A stretch of DNA of 64,000 nt. Source: Massilia rhizosphaerae (lineage in GTDB: Bacteria > Pseudomonadota > Gammaproteobacteria > Burkholderiales > Burkholderiaceae_D). Every line of letters begins with the position of its first letter. Position 1 is the stretch's first letter. The translations under genes were made by a program, and so were the position numbers. Shown here piece after piece: positions 1 through 7,928 of this stretch. The stretch lies in assembly GCF_016093545.1 (NCBI RefSeq), contig NZ_JADKYX010000027.1, positions 40,617 through 104,616 on the forward strand, read 5' to 3'. The notes below the pieces were generated by a model. The model saw nothing but the letters and a program-made list of their open reading frames with translations. It searched no databases and was not told the origin of the DNA.

Positions 1-1200
1 CCTTCCACGTGCCGCCGACGCCGGGCACGTAGGCCTGGCCGCCCAATTTACCCTCCGTACCCACTTCGCGGGCCACGCGCGTCACCTCCGACGCGAACGA
101 GGATAGCTGGTCCACCATCACGTTGATGGTGTTCTTCAGTTCCAGGATCTCGCCCTTCACGTCCACCGTGATCTTTTTCGACAGGTCGCCGTTCGCCACG
201 GCCGTCGTCACCTCCGCGATGTTACGCACCTGCGCCGTGAGGTTGCCCGCCATCGAGTTCACGCCGTCCGTCAAGTCCTTCCACGTGCCCGCGACGCCGG
301 GCACGTTCGCCTGGCCGCCGAGCTTGCCTTCCGTACCGACCTCCCGCGCCACGCGGGTCACCTCGGACGCGAAGGAGTTCAGCTGGTCCACCATCACGTT
401 GATCGTGTTCTTCAGTTCGAGAATCTCGCCCTTCACGTCCACCGTGATCTTTTTGGAGAGGTCGCCGTTCGCCACGGCGGTCGTCACGTCCGCGATGTTG
501 CGCACCTGGCCCGTGAGGTTACCCGCCATCGAGTTCACGGAGTCGGTCAAGTCCTTCCACGTGCCCGCCACGCCTTTCACGACGGCCTGGCCGCCGAGCT
601 TGCCTTCCGTACCGACCTCTCTTGCGACGCGGGTCACCTCCGATGCGAACGACGACAACTGGTCCACCATGACGTTGATGGTGTTCTTCAGTTCCAGGAT
701 CTCGCCCTTCACGTCCACCGTGATCTTCTTGGACAGGTCGCCGTTCGCCACGGCGGTGGTCACCGCGGCGATGTTACGCACCTGGCCCGTCAGGTTCGAC
801 GCCATGAAGTTCACGTTGTCGGTCAGGTCCTTCCACGTGCCGGCGACGCCGGGCACATAGGCCTGGCCGCCGAGCTTACCTTCCGTACCGACCTCCCTTG
901 CTACGCGGGTCACCTCGGACGCGAAGGAGCGCAACTGGTCCACCATCACGTTGATGGTGTCCTTCAGCTGCAGGATCTCGCCGCGCACGTCCACCGTGAT
1001 CTTCTTCGACAAGTCGCCGTTCGCCACGGCGGTGGTCACTTCCGCGATGTTACGCACCTGCGACGTCAGGTTGCCCGCCATCGAGTTCACGGAGTCCGTC
1101 AAGTCCTTCCACGTGCCCGCGACGCCCGGCACATAGGCCTGGCCCCCCAGCTTGCCCTCGGTACCCACTTCCCGCGCGACGCGCGTCACCTCGGACGAGA
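1..1200. repeat. 276-bp tandem direct repeat encoding HAMP units
   Basis: A recognisable block (ccttccacgtg) recurs at 1, 277, 553, 829 and 1105, an exact 276-bp period equal to 92 codons. The units are nearly identical at DNA level, with scattered synonymous changes. Exact period and high identity point to recent expansion or concerted evolution. The repeat number may vary between strains and may collapse in short-read assemblies. Confidence 0.92.
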
Positions 1201-1660
1201 ACGAGGACAGCTGTTCCACCATCGTGTTCGCGGTGGTGGCCGCGCGCAGGTACTGGCCTTTCAGCGGGTGGCCGTCGACTTCCAGCGCCATCGTCTGCGA
1301 CAGGTCGCCTTTCGCCACGGCGCCGATGACGCGCGCCATTTCCGTCGTCGGGCGCACGAGGTCGTCGATCAGCGTATTGACGGAGCTGATGATGGTGGCC
1401 CAACCGCCCGCGGCGCCCGGCACGGACGCGCGCTGCGTCAAATGACCTTCGCGGCCGACGACGCGCGACACTTCGGTGACCGCTTCGACCATCTTTTCCT
1501 TGGTCTCGATGATGTCGTTCAGCGTATCGGCGATCTTGCCGGACATGCCGGTCCAGTCGGACGGCATGCGCACGGAGAAGTCGCCTTTTTTCAGCGCCAT
1601 CAGCGTGGACAGCAACAGCTTGACGTCGAGCTGCTCAGCCATGTCGGTCATATTGTTCAT
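1..1660 (-). CDS. Tandem-HAMP sensor histidine kinase, N-terminal part (partial)
   Basis: The reverse strand is open from an ATG at 1660 to the window edge, giving about 553 residues. The protein starts MNNMTDMAEQLDVKLL with no signal peptide or membrane segment. After a HAMP-like lead-in it becomes a chain of near-identical 92-residue HAMP units carrying VTRVAREVGTEGKLGGQA, VPGVAGTWKDLTD, NLTxQVRNIA and TTAVANGDLSKKITVDV. Soluble tandem-HAMP arrays of this type are known from large hybrid kinases (fungal group III/Nik1 type and bacterial relatives), where they sit ahead of HisKA, HATPase and receiver domains. Those catalytic parts would lie beyond position 1 and are not seen, so 'kinase' is inferred from family architecture. 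A methyl-accepting protein is less likely because there is no membrane segment. A GAGGA sequence lies ahead of the start. Confidence 0.88.
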   Translation of the reverse strand, partial: MNNMTDMAEQLDVKLLLSTLMALKKGDFSVRMPSDWTGMSGKIADTLNDIIETKEKMVEAVTEVSRVVGREGHLTQRASVPGAAGGWATIISSVNTLIDDLVRPTTEMARVIGAVAKGDLSQTMALEVDGHPLKGQYLRAATTANTMVEQLSSFSSEVTRVAREVGTEGKLGGQAYVPGVAGTWKDLTDSVNSMAGNLTSQVRNIAEVTTAVANGDLSKKITVDVRGEILQLKDTINVMVDQLRSFASEVTRVAREVGTEGKLGGQAYVPGVAGTWKDLTDNVNFMASNLTGQVRNIAAVTTAVANGDLSKKITVDVKGEILELKNTINVMVDQLSSFASEVTRVAREVGTEGKLGGQAVVKGVAGTWKDLTDSVNSMAGNLTGQVRNIADVTTAVANGDLSKKITVDVKGEILELKNTINVMVDQLNSFASEVTRVAREVGTEGKLGGQANVPGVAGTWKDLTDGVNSMAGNLTAQVRNIAEVTTAVANGDLSKKITVDVKGEILELKNTINVMVDQLSSFASEVTRVAREVGTEGKLGGQAYVPGVGGTWK

Positions 1661-2079
1661 TGACTAGGAATCCTCGATAGGGAAAGAACGGAAGGGGGCG
1701 TGCCAGCATCCGGTGGAACATCGCATGCACAGTTTTGGACAGGACGCATTGTTAAATGTCTAGAACACGCAAAGATACTCGGGTGTCGAGTCAAGTCAAG
1801 TATTGATGGCGGCCGCTCGACTAAATTGTTACCGATCCGATATAAACTTGCATTTTTGAAATTTTAAACGGACAATTCGCGCGAGGATAATTGAAAAGCG
1901 CCGAGCCCGGCGCACGATTCGATGACGGGCCGGATCCGGGGTGTATCGGAACGACAACTGAGCAAGGGCAATAGCTCTGCCATAATGAATAAAAGACTAA
2001 TTTTTCGTGCTTTTCGGTTACAACTCATCTAGCATAGCGGATGTCATTACGTCCACTCCACCCACAGCGTGAGGCAGCC
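1661..2079. other. Divergent intergenic region, no gene seen
   Basis: This 419-bp gap separates the divergently transcribed HAMP kinase and luxR genes. It is markedly more AT-rich than its surroundings, especially about 1820-1875 and 1975-2040. No convincing ORF, RNA gene or terminator was found. It should contain both promoters, but no clear -35/-10 pair could be assigned. A CTAGCA half-site like those of the dyad at 3122-3137 occurs near 2030 without a matching partner. Confidence 0.5.
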
Positions 2080-2811
2080 ATGAAGACCGTCGATTTGGAC
2101 GAGTTGTTACATACCGACACCGCGTCCAGTTGGGGCGAAGCGCTGTTCGCCCTGGGGCGGCAATATGGATTCGACAAGGTCTTGTTCGGCATGTCGGGCT
2201 CGCGGCATGCGCGCCTGGAAAACGCGTTTATCCAAAGTAACTATCCGGTGAAATGGCGCGAACGTTACGACGCCGAGCGGTTTGCCTACGTCGACCCCGT
2301 CGTGAGTCACTGCCTGGCCACCACGTTGCCGCTGATCTGGCAGCCGGAGATCTTCCGCAGTCCGGCCCAGCGCTCGCTGTACGAGGAAGCGTGCGGCCAT
2401 GGCATCCGCGCCGGGGTGACGTTTCCGATCCATGGTCCGAACGGGGAGTTCGGGCTGCTGAGCTTTGCCGTCGACGCGGCGGCCGACGGCGCGTTCCTGC
2501 GCGACGTGTCGACCATGCTGCCGGATCTGGCGCTGGTGCGGGATTATGCGTTCGCGTCGGGCGTGCGCTTCTGCCCGCCGCCCACGCAGGAGGCGGCGCC
2601 GCGCCTGACCCCGCGCGAGCTGGAAGTGCTCAACTGGGTCATGGTGGGCAAGTCGTCGTGGGAAATTTCAAAAATCACCGGCTGCTCCGAGGCGACGGTG
2701 AACTTTCACATGGGGAATATCCGCCAAAAGTTCAACGTCAACACCCGGCAACAGGCGGTTGTGAGGGCAATTTCCTTAGGGCTGATTACCCCAGAAGATC
2801 ACCATCGTTGA
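2080..2811 (+). CDS. LuxR-type acyl-homoserine-lactone receptor/regulator
   Basis: A 243-residue transcription factor with an N-terminal autoinducer-binding domain and a C-terminal LuxR helix-turn-helix (PRLTPRELEVLNW ... SEATVNFHMGNIRQKF). The ligand-pocket signature is intact: WRERY, DPVV and IW sit at the TraR Trp57, Tyr61, Asp70, Pro71 and Trp85 spacings, and a Gly precedes VTFPIHG. It should therefore bind an acyl-homoserine lactone. The start at 2080 is preferred over an in-frame ATG at 2041 because a GAGG lies just upstream. It converges on the rsaL-like gene, overlapping it by 26 bp. No luxI synthase gene is in the window, so here it is a solo or one that has lost its partner. Confidence 0.93.
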   Translation: MKTVDLDELLHTDTASSWGEALFALGRQYGFDKVLFGMSGSRHARLENAFIQSNYPVKWRERYDAERFAYVDPVVSHCLATTLPLIWQPEIFRSPAQRSLYEEACGHGIRAGVTFPIHGPNGEFGLLSFAVDAAADGAFLRDVSTMLPDLALVRDYAFASGVRFCPPPTQEAAPRLTPRELEVLNWVMVGKSSWEISKITGCSEATVNFHMGNIRQKFNVNTRQQAVVRAISLGLITPEDHHR

Positions 2812-3058
2812 GCTTGCCGTTGACATACAGCTTCAACAGCAAGGCGACCGGGGCCGGAATGGCCAGACCCGTTTCGAAGCGGCTGCCGCTGGATTGCGTG
2901 ACGCCAAAACGGCCCCAGAACTTCTCCTGGCTCTCGCGTTTGCTGATCCGATACTTCTTCAGATCGCTGATGGAGGGCGCCAGGGATGCGGGCGGTTTCA
3001 TCAAGGTGCCTGCCAACGGTTCCCGCAGGCTTGCTTCGGTAACGAAATCATTAGCCAT
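2786..3058 (-). CDS. rsaL: RsaL-like quorum-sensing repressor
   Basis: A 90-residue helix-turn-helix protein. The core SKRESQEKFWGRFGVTQSS, followed by GSRFETG and a hydrophobic ALLLKLYVNGKL segment, closely resembles RsaL of Pseudomonas aeruginosa (RRESQETFWSRFGISQS...GSRFENG as I recall it). RsaL represses the lasI synthase and sits beside lasR. The start MANDFV at 3058 follows GGAGG; a longer frame to 3109 has no better site. The gene overlaps the 3' end of the luxR gene tail to tail. In Pseudomonas the divergent neighbour is the synthase; here the next gene is an unrelated peptidase. DNA-binding identity is well supported; its target here is inferred. Confidence 0.86.
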   Translation of the reverse strand: MANDFVTEASLREPLAGTLMKPPASLAPSISDLKKYRISKRESQEKFWGRFGVTQSSGSRFETGLAIPAPVALLLKLYVNGKLNDGDLLG

Positions 3059-3119
3059 CGCCGCTCCTCCATGGAAAGATGTGTGGGAAACAAGTATTCC
3101 ATGCAACATTCATTTAGCG

Positions 3120-3139
3120 TCCTAGCAACCCTGCTAGTT
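3120..3139 (-). promoter_or_regulatory. Candidate lux/las-type box upstream of rsaL
   Basis: A perfect dyad, CTAGCA-N4-TGCTAG (3122-3137), lies 61 bp upstream of the rsaL start. The 20-bp site read on the reverse strand begins AACTAGCA, as does the las box between rsaL and lasI in P. aeruginosa as I recall it. Size, symmetry and position fit a LuxR binding site controlling rsaL. Binding itself is inferred. Confidence 0.6.
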
Positions 3140-3223
3140 CCCCAACACATCTTCCGGTCGCGCCGAGCGGATAACTATCAGTTACAGAAGAAATACGCTA
3201 CCAACCTCGTCAACATCTGGAGT

Positions 3224-5263
3224 TTATTTGAGTTGGCTCAATAAGAATAGATAAGTCAGCGCCCACATGGTTGCCGTCTGTTCGTTGTTGGCAGCGCCGG
3301 CGTGACCGCCTTCGGTATTTTCCCAGTACAAGACGTCGTGGCCCTGGTCCCGCATCAGCGCCGCCATCTTGCGGGCATGGCCGGGGTGCACGCGGTCGTC
3401 GCGCGTGGACGTCGTGAACAGCACGCGCGGATAGCGCTTGCCGGGGGCAACGTTCTGGTACGGCGAGTAGCGGGCGATGTAGGCCCACTCGTCCGGATCG
3501 TCCGGATCGCCGTATTCGCCGACCCACGAGGCGCCGGCCAGCAGCGTGTGGTAGCGGCGCATGTCCAGCAGGGGCACCTGGCAGGCGACGGCGCCGAACA
3601 GGTCGGGGCGCTGCGTGAGGGCCGCCCCGACGAGCAGGCCGCCGTTGCTGCCGCCCATGATGCCCAGGTGGCGCGGGCGCGTGATGCCGCGCTTCACCAG
3701 GTCCTCGGCGACGGCAATGAAGTCGTCGAACGCCTTCTGGCGGTGTTCCTTGAGCGCGGCCTGGTGCCAGCGCGGGCCGAATTCGCCGCCGCCGCGGATA
3801 TTCGCCAGCACGTACACGCCGCCCTGCGCGAGCCACGCCTCGCCCGTCACGCCGCTGTAGAACGGCGTCAGCGACACCTCGAAGCCGCCGTAGCCGTACA
3901 GCAGCGTGGGATGGTTGCCGTCCAGCGGAACGCCGGCGCGCATCACGACGAAATAGGGCACGTCGGTGCCGTCGGGCGAGCGCGCCGCGAACTGGCTGAC
4001 GGCGTACGGCGCCGCGTCGAAGAACGCCGGCATGGATTTCAGGAATGCGCGCGCGTCGCTGCCCGCTTCCATCAGATACAGGCTGCTGGGCGTGAGGAAG
4101 TCGGTGACGGTCAGGAAGACCTGGTCCGACGCGTACTCGTCGACGCTCGACACGTGCAGCGCACCCATGCCGGGCACCGCCACGTCGCGCCGGCGCCAGC
4201 GGCCGTCCGCGCGGTGCCACTCATTGATGCGGTTCTTGACGTTGTCGAGGATCGTGAGGAACAGCGATCCGCGCGTGGCCGCGATGCCGTCCAGCGACGT
4301 CGTCGGCGTCGGCGCGAACAGCACGTCGAAGTCGCGGTCGCCTTCCATGAAGCGGTCGAAGCCGATCGCGAGCAGGGCGCCCTGCGGCCACGTGGTCGCC
4401 CCGATCGTCCAGTCCGAGCGCAGCTCGACGATCAGTTGGTCGCGCAGCGCGAACGCGTTGGCGTCCAGGGGCTTGTCGATGCGCGCGAGCCGCCCGTCCG
4501 CCGGATCGCGCAGGAACAGTTCGCTGCTGTAGAAATCGATCTGGCGCAGGACGAACTGGCGCTCGAAGCCCGGTGTCGGCTCCTGCCAGGCGGACGCGGA
4601 CAAGTCGTCCGGCAGCGCCGCGTAGACGAGCGTGGCGGCGTCCAGCGGCGTGCCGCGGCGCCAGGCCTTGACGATGCGGGGATAGCCCGACGCCGTCATC
4701 GAATCGGGACCGAAGTCGGTCGCGACGAACAAGGTGTCCGCGTCGATCCAGCCGGCGCTCGTCTTCGCCTCCGGCAAGGTGAAGCCGTCCGGCACGATGG
4801 CGCGCGCGGCCACGTCGAATTCGCGCACGACGTGGGCGTCGCCGCCGCCGCGCGACAGCGAGACGAGGCAACGCGTGCCGTGCGGCTCGAGGAAGGCCGC
4901 GCCGGCCCAGACCCAGTTCTCGCCCTCGCTGCGGGCAAGCGCGTCCAGGTCCAGCACCGTGTCCCAGGCGGGCGCCGGCGTGCGGTAGTCGTCCAAGGTC
5001 GTGCGGCGCCAGATGCCCCGTTCGTGGTCGGCGTCGCGCCAGAAGTTGTAGAACAGGCCGTCGTGGTGGCCGACGTACGGGATGCGGTCGCGCGCATCCA
5101 GGATCGTCTTGAGCCGCGCGCGCAGGGGCGCGTAGCCGGGCAGCGCCGTCAGCTCGCCTTCGGTTTCCTCGTTGCGTTCGCGCACCCAGGCCAGGGCCCG
5201 GTCCGAATCGACGTCTTCCAGCCACAGCCAGGGGTCCTGCAGGTCGTTGTCCGCTTCGCGCAT
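3224..5263 (-). CDS. Prolyl oligopeptidase family serine peptidase (S9A)
   Basis: A 679-residue cytosolic-type peptidase. The N-terminal half (from DPWLWLEDVDSDRALAWV) is the seven-bladed propeller. The C-terminal alpha/beta-hydrolase domain carries MGGSNGGLLVG with nucleophile Ser539, followed by TRDDRVHPGHA (Asp) and EGGHAG (His), completing the triad. The length matches bacterial prolyl oligopeptidases, which cut short proline-containing peptides. No signal peptide is seen. The start at 5263 is chosen because AAGGA lies six bases upstream; a frame extending to 5290 lacks a ribosome site. It runs divergently from the kinase at 5372. Confidence 0.93.
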   Translation of the reverse strand: MREADNDLQDPWLWLEDVDSDRALAWVRERNEETEGELTALPGYAPLRARLKTILDARDRIPYVGHHDGLFYNFWRDADHERGIWRRTTLDDYRTPAPAWDTVLDLDALARSEGENWVWAGAAFLEPHGTRCLVSLSRGGGDAHVVREFDVAARAIVPDGFTLPEAKTSAGWIDADTLFVATDFGPDSMTASGYPRIVKAWRRGTPLDAATLVYAALPDDLSASAWQEPTPGFERQFVLRQIDFYSSELFLRDPADGRLARIDKPLDANAFALRDQLIVELRSDWTIGATTWPQGALLAIGFDRFMEGDRDFDVLFAPTPTTSLDGIAATRGSLFLTILDNVKNRINEWHRADGRWRRRDVAVPGMGALHVSSVDEYASDQVFLTVTDFLTPSSLYLMEAGSDARAFLKSMPAFFDAAPYAVSQFAARSPDGTDVPYFVVMRAGVPLDGNHPTLLYGYGGFEVSLTPFYSGVTGEAWLAQGGVYVLANIRGGGEFGPRWHQAALKEHRQKAFDDFIAVAEDLVKRGITRPRHLGIMGGSNGGLLVGAALTQRPDLFGAVACQVPLLDMRRYHTLLAGASWVGEYGDPDDPDEWAYIARYSPYQNVAPGKRYPRVLFTTSTRDDRVHPGHARKMAALMRDQGHDVLYWENTEGGHAGAANNEQTATMWALTYLFLLSQLK

Positions 5264-5371
5264 GGGCATTCCTTTTCGTTGTGCTCGCAATTTCGTGCCG
5301 ATTCGGACATACTAACAAACATCTAAAAATTTCCGCACGACAATATTTGTTGTCATTACGGGCCCGGGGAT

Positions 5372-7858
5372 ATGACAGACATCGCATCGCGCAACACGGG
5401 AAGGGCGGCCGGGCCGTGGGCCGGCGGCGTCGTACTGGCCCTGGCGGCGGGCGCCGGCCTGTACGCGGCCGCGGCCCACACGGTGGCCGCCGACGTGCAG
5501 GCGCGCTTCGATCACCTGGCGCGCAGCGGCCGCCGGCAGCTCGACGGGGCCGTGCATTCGTATGCGGACGTCGTGCGCGGGCTGGCCGGCCTGTTCCAGG
5601 CGAACGGCGGGACAGTCACGCGGCTGCGATTCCACAGCTACGTCCAGTCGCTGGGCGTGGCCGAACACTATCCGGCGCTGGAGTCGATCAATTACGCGCA
5701 GTACGTGGAAGACGGCGCGCGCGACGCCTTCGTCGCGGCCGTGCGCGCGGACCGCAGCCTCGAGCCGGACGGCTATCCCGGCTTCGCGATCCGGCCCGCC
5801 GGACGCCGTCCGTCGTACACGGTGTTGACGTACCTGGAGCCCCCGCTGCCGGAAAAATTCGGCGTCGACTTGACGGCCGGCGCGCCCGCCGTCGTGCAGA
5901 CGCTGGCCGCCGCGCGCGACAGCGGCCGCATGGCGGCGTCGGGCCGGCCCATCGTCGTCGAGCATCCGGTGCGCCACCTGGCCCTGGCCCTGCGCATGCC
6001 CGTCTACCGTTCGCCGGCGGTCACCGGGCGCCCGCTCGACGTCGAAGGGCGGCGCGCGGCGTACGTGGGATCGGTCGGCATCGGCTTTTCCGTCCCGGCC
6101 CTCGTGCGGGGCGCCATGCAGGGCCACGACAAGGACCCGGTGGCGCTGCAGCTGTACGCGGCGGCCGACGGCCGCGCGCCGGGCCCGGTGCGCGTGAACG
6201 GGGCGGATACGCTGTTGTACGACGGCGCGCCGCCGGCGCTGGCCGGCGCCGACGACCTGCTGGAAACGGTGCTGCCCGTGCGCTTCGACGACAATCTGTG
6301 GAAGGCCCGCTTCGTCGCCCGCCGCGCCGACCTGGCGGGCGGGTTCGGGCGCGCGCTCCCGTGGCTGGCGGGCGCGGGCGGCTTCGGCGCGACGCTGCTG
6401 GTGGTCGGCTTGTTCATCAACCTGGCCCGGTCGCGCCGCGCGGCCGTGGACGGGCGCCGCCTGCTCGACCTCGTGCTGGACAACGTCGACGCCTACGTCT
6501 ACCTGAAGGACCGCGACCGCCGCTACCGCTACGTCAACGCGAAGATGGCCGCCGCCTGCGGCTTGCCGGCGCGGGACGTCGTGGGCCGGCGCGACTGCGA
6601 CGTGATGCCGCCCGCGCAGGCCGATGCCCTGTGGGCGCTGGACCGTCCGGTGCTCGAACTGGGCGAGCAACGCGCCGTGCAGAACGCCTTCGCCGGCGCC
6701 GACGGCATCGTCCGCCAGCTGTGGAGCGTGAAGGTGCCGGTGCGCGTCGACGGCGAGGTCGAGGCCGTGCTGTGCGTGTCGACGGACGTCACGGAACTGC
6801 ATGCGCTGCAGGCCCGGGCCGACGCGGCCAGCCGCGCCAAGAGCGACTTCCTGTCGAACATGAGCCACGAGATCCGCACGCCGATGAACAGCATCATCGG
6901 CATGGCGCACCTGGCCCGCAAGCATGCGGACACGCCGCGCCAGCGCGATTACCTGGACAAGATCCACCAGGAGGCGCGGCACCTGCTGGGCATCGTCAAC
7001 CACGTCCTCGATTTTTCCCGGATGGAGACCGGCACGGTCGAGCCGAGGCCGCACGACGCCGCGCCGGACGCCGCCCCGCGCGACGCCGCCGGATCCGGCG
7101 CGCTCGCCGGCCTGACGATCCTGCTGGTCGAGGACAACGCGTTCAACCAGCTGGTGGCGCGCGAGCTGCTGGAGGAAGCCGGCGCCGACGTGGTCGTCGC
7201 CGGCGACGGCGCGGCGGCGCTGGAGCGCATGGCCGACCGCCCCGTCCACTGCGTCCTGATGGACGTGCAGATGCCGGTGATGGACGGCATCGAGGCGACG
7301 CGGCGCATCCGCCGCGATCCGCGTCACGCGGACGTGAAGGTGATCGCGCTGACGGCGAACGCGGGCCTCGACGACCAGGCCCGCTGCCTCGCGGCCGGCA
7401 TGGACGAATTCCTGGCCAAGCCCGCCGCGCCGGAGACGCTCGTCGCAACGATTGCGCGCGCGCTCGGCCGCGACGCCCGGCACGCGGACGCGCTGCTCGA
7501 CCTCGGCGTGCTGTCCGATGCGCTCAAGGGCGAGCCGGCGCGGATGCGCCAGCACGCCTTCCAGTTCCTGGACGCGGCGCGCGACGGCGTGCACGAGATC
7601 GACCGCGCGCTGGCCGCGCGCGAGCCGGCGCGGGCGGCGCCGGTGGCGCAGCGCCTGAAGTCGGAAGCGCGCACGGTCGGGGCGCTGAGTTTCGCGCGCG
7701 CGTGCGGCGAGCTGTGCGCCGAGCTGGAACGCCAGGCCGAGCCGGGCGCGCCCGGCAACGCGCGCCTGCTGGCGGCCCGGTTGCGCGGCATGCTGGCGCG
7801 GCTGGAGCGCCACATCCACGCCGAACTCGGCGCGCGCCAGCAGGATCACCCGCCCTGA
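5372..7858 (+). CDS. CHASE-PAS-HisKA-receiver hybrid sensor lacking the ATPase domain
   Basis: An 828-residue protein: one N-terminal membrane segment (about 17-38), a periplasmic CHASE-like sensor (FHSYVQSLGVAEHYPALESI, YPGFAIRP), a second membrane segment near 335-350, and a PAS domain (LDNVDAYVYLKDRDRRYRYV). Next comes a HisKA dimerisation helix with His499 in NMSHEIRTPMNS, then only about 27 linker residues before a receiver domain (ILLVEDNAFNQLV, Asp631 in LMDVQMPVMDG). No N, G1 or G2 boxes of a HATPase_c domain are present. The C-terminal HPt-like helix bundle reads VAQRLKSEARTVGA, with Gln760 where phosphotransfer His normally sits. It probably cannot autophosphorylate alone. The frame is intact, so it is not simply a broken gene. 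Confidence 0.87.
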   Translation: MTDIASRNTGRAAGPWAGGVVLALAAGAGLYAAAAHTVAADVQARFDHLARSGRRQLDGAVHSYADVVRGLAGLFQANGGTVTRLRFHSYVQSLGVAEHYPALESINYAQYVEDGARDAFVAAVRADRSLEPDGYPGFAIRPAGRRPSYTVLTYLEPPLPEKFGVDLTAGAPAVVQTLAAARDSGRMAASGRPIVVEHPVRHLALALRMPVYRSPAVTGRPLDVEGRRAAYVGSVGIGFSVPALVRGAMQGHDKDPVALQLYAAADGRAPGPVRVNGADTLLYDGAPPALAGADDLLETVLPVRFDDNLWKARFVARRADLAGGFGRALPWLAGAGGFGATLLVVGLFINLARSRRAAVDGRRLLDLVLDNVDAYVYLKDRDRRYRYVNAKMAAACGLPARDVVGRRDCDVMPPAQADALWALDRPVLELGEQRAVQNAFAGADGIVRQLWSVKVPVRVDGEVEAVLCVSTDVTELHALQARADAASRAKSDFLSNMSHEIRTPMNSIIGMAHLARKHADTPRQRDYLDKIHQEARHLLGIVNHVLDFSRMETGTVEPRPHDAAPDAAPRDAAGSGALAGLTILLVEDNAFNQLVARELLEEAGADVVVAGDGAAALERMADRPVHCVLMDVQMPVMDGIEATRRIRRDPRHADVKVIALTANAGLDDQARCLAAGMDEFLAKPAAPETLVATIARALGRDARHADALLDLGVLSDALKGEPARMRQHAFQFLDAARDGVHEIDRALAAREPARAAPVAQRLKSEARTVGALSFARACGELCAELERQAEPGAPGNARLLAARLRGMLARLERHIHAELGARQQDHPP

Positions 7859-7928
7859 AGATTCGCCAGCTCTACCATCCGGAGGGCGGAAGTAGTATGC
7901 TGCGCGAGTCTTCCCGTCACCTCTCGTC

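Noticed and set aside
123..860. Forward open frame over the 276-bp repeats with a repetitive translation
   Set aside because: It is the complement of the HAMP array. Only the reverse frame gives known domains and runs without a stop to the edge.
1..1200. Regularly spaced repeats resembling an array
   Set aside because: Units are 276 bp, contiguous and coding; there are no short repeats with unique spacers, so it is not a CRISPR array.
3059..3223. Possible luxI synthase or remnant next to rsaL
   Set aside because: The interval is 165 bp and no frame shows synthase residues; no recognisable remnant was found.
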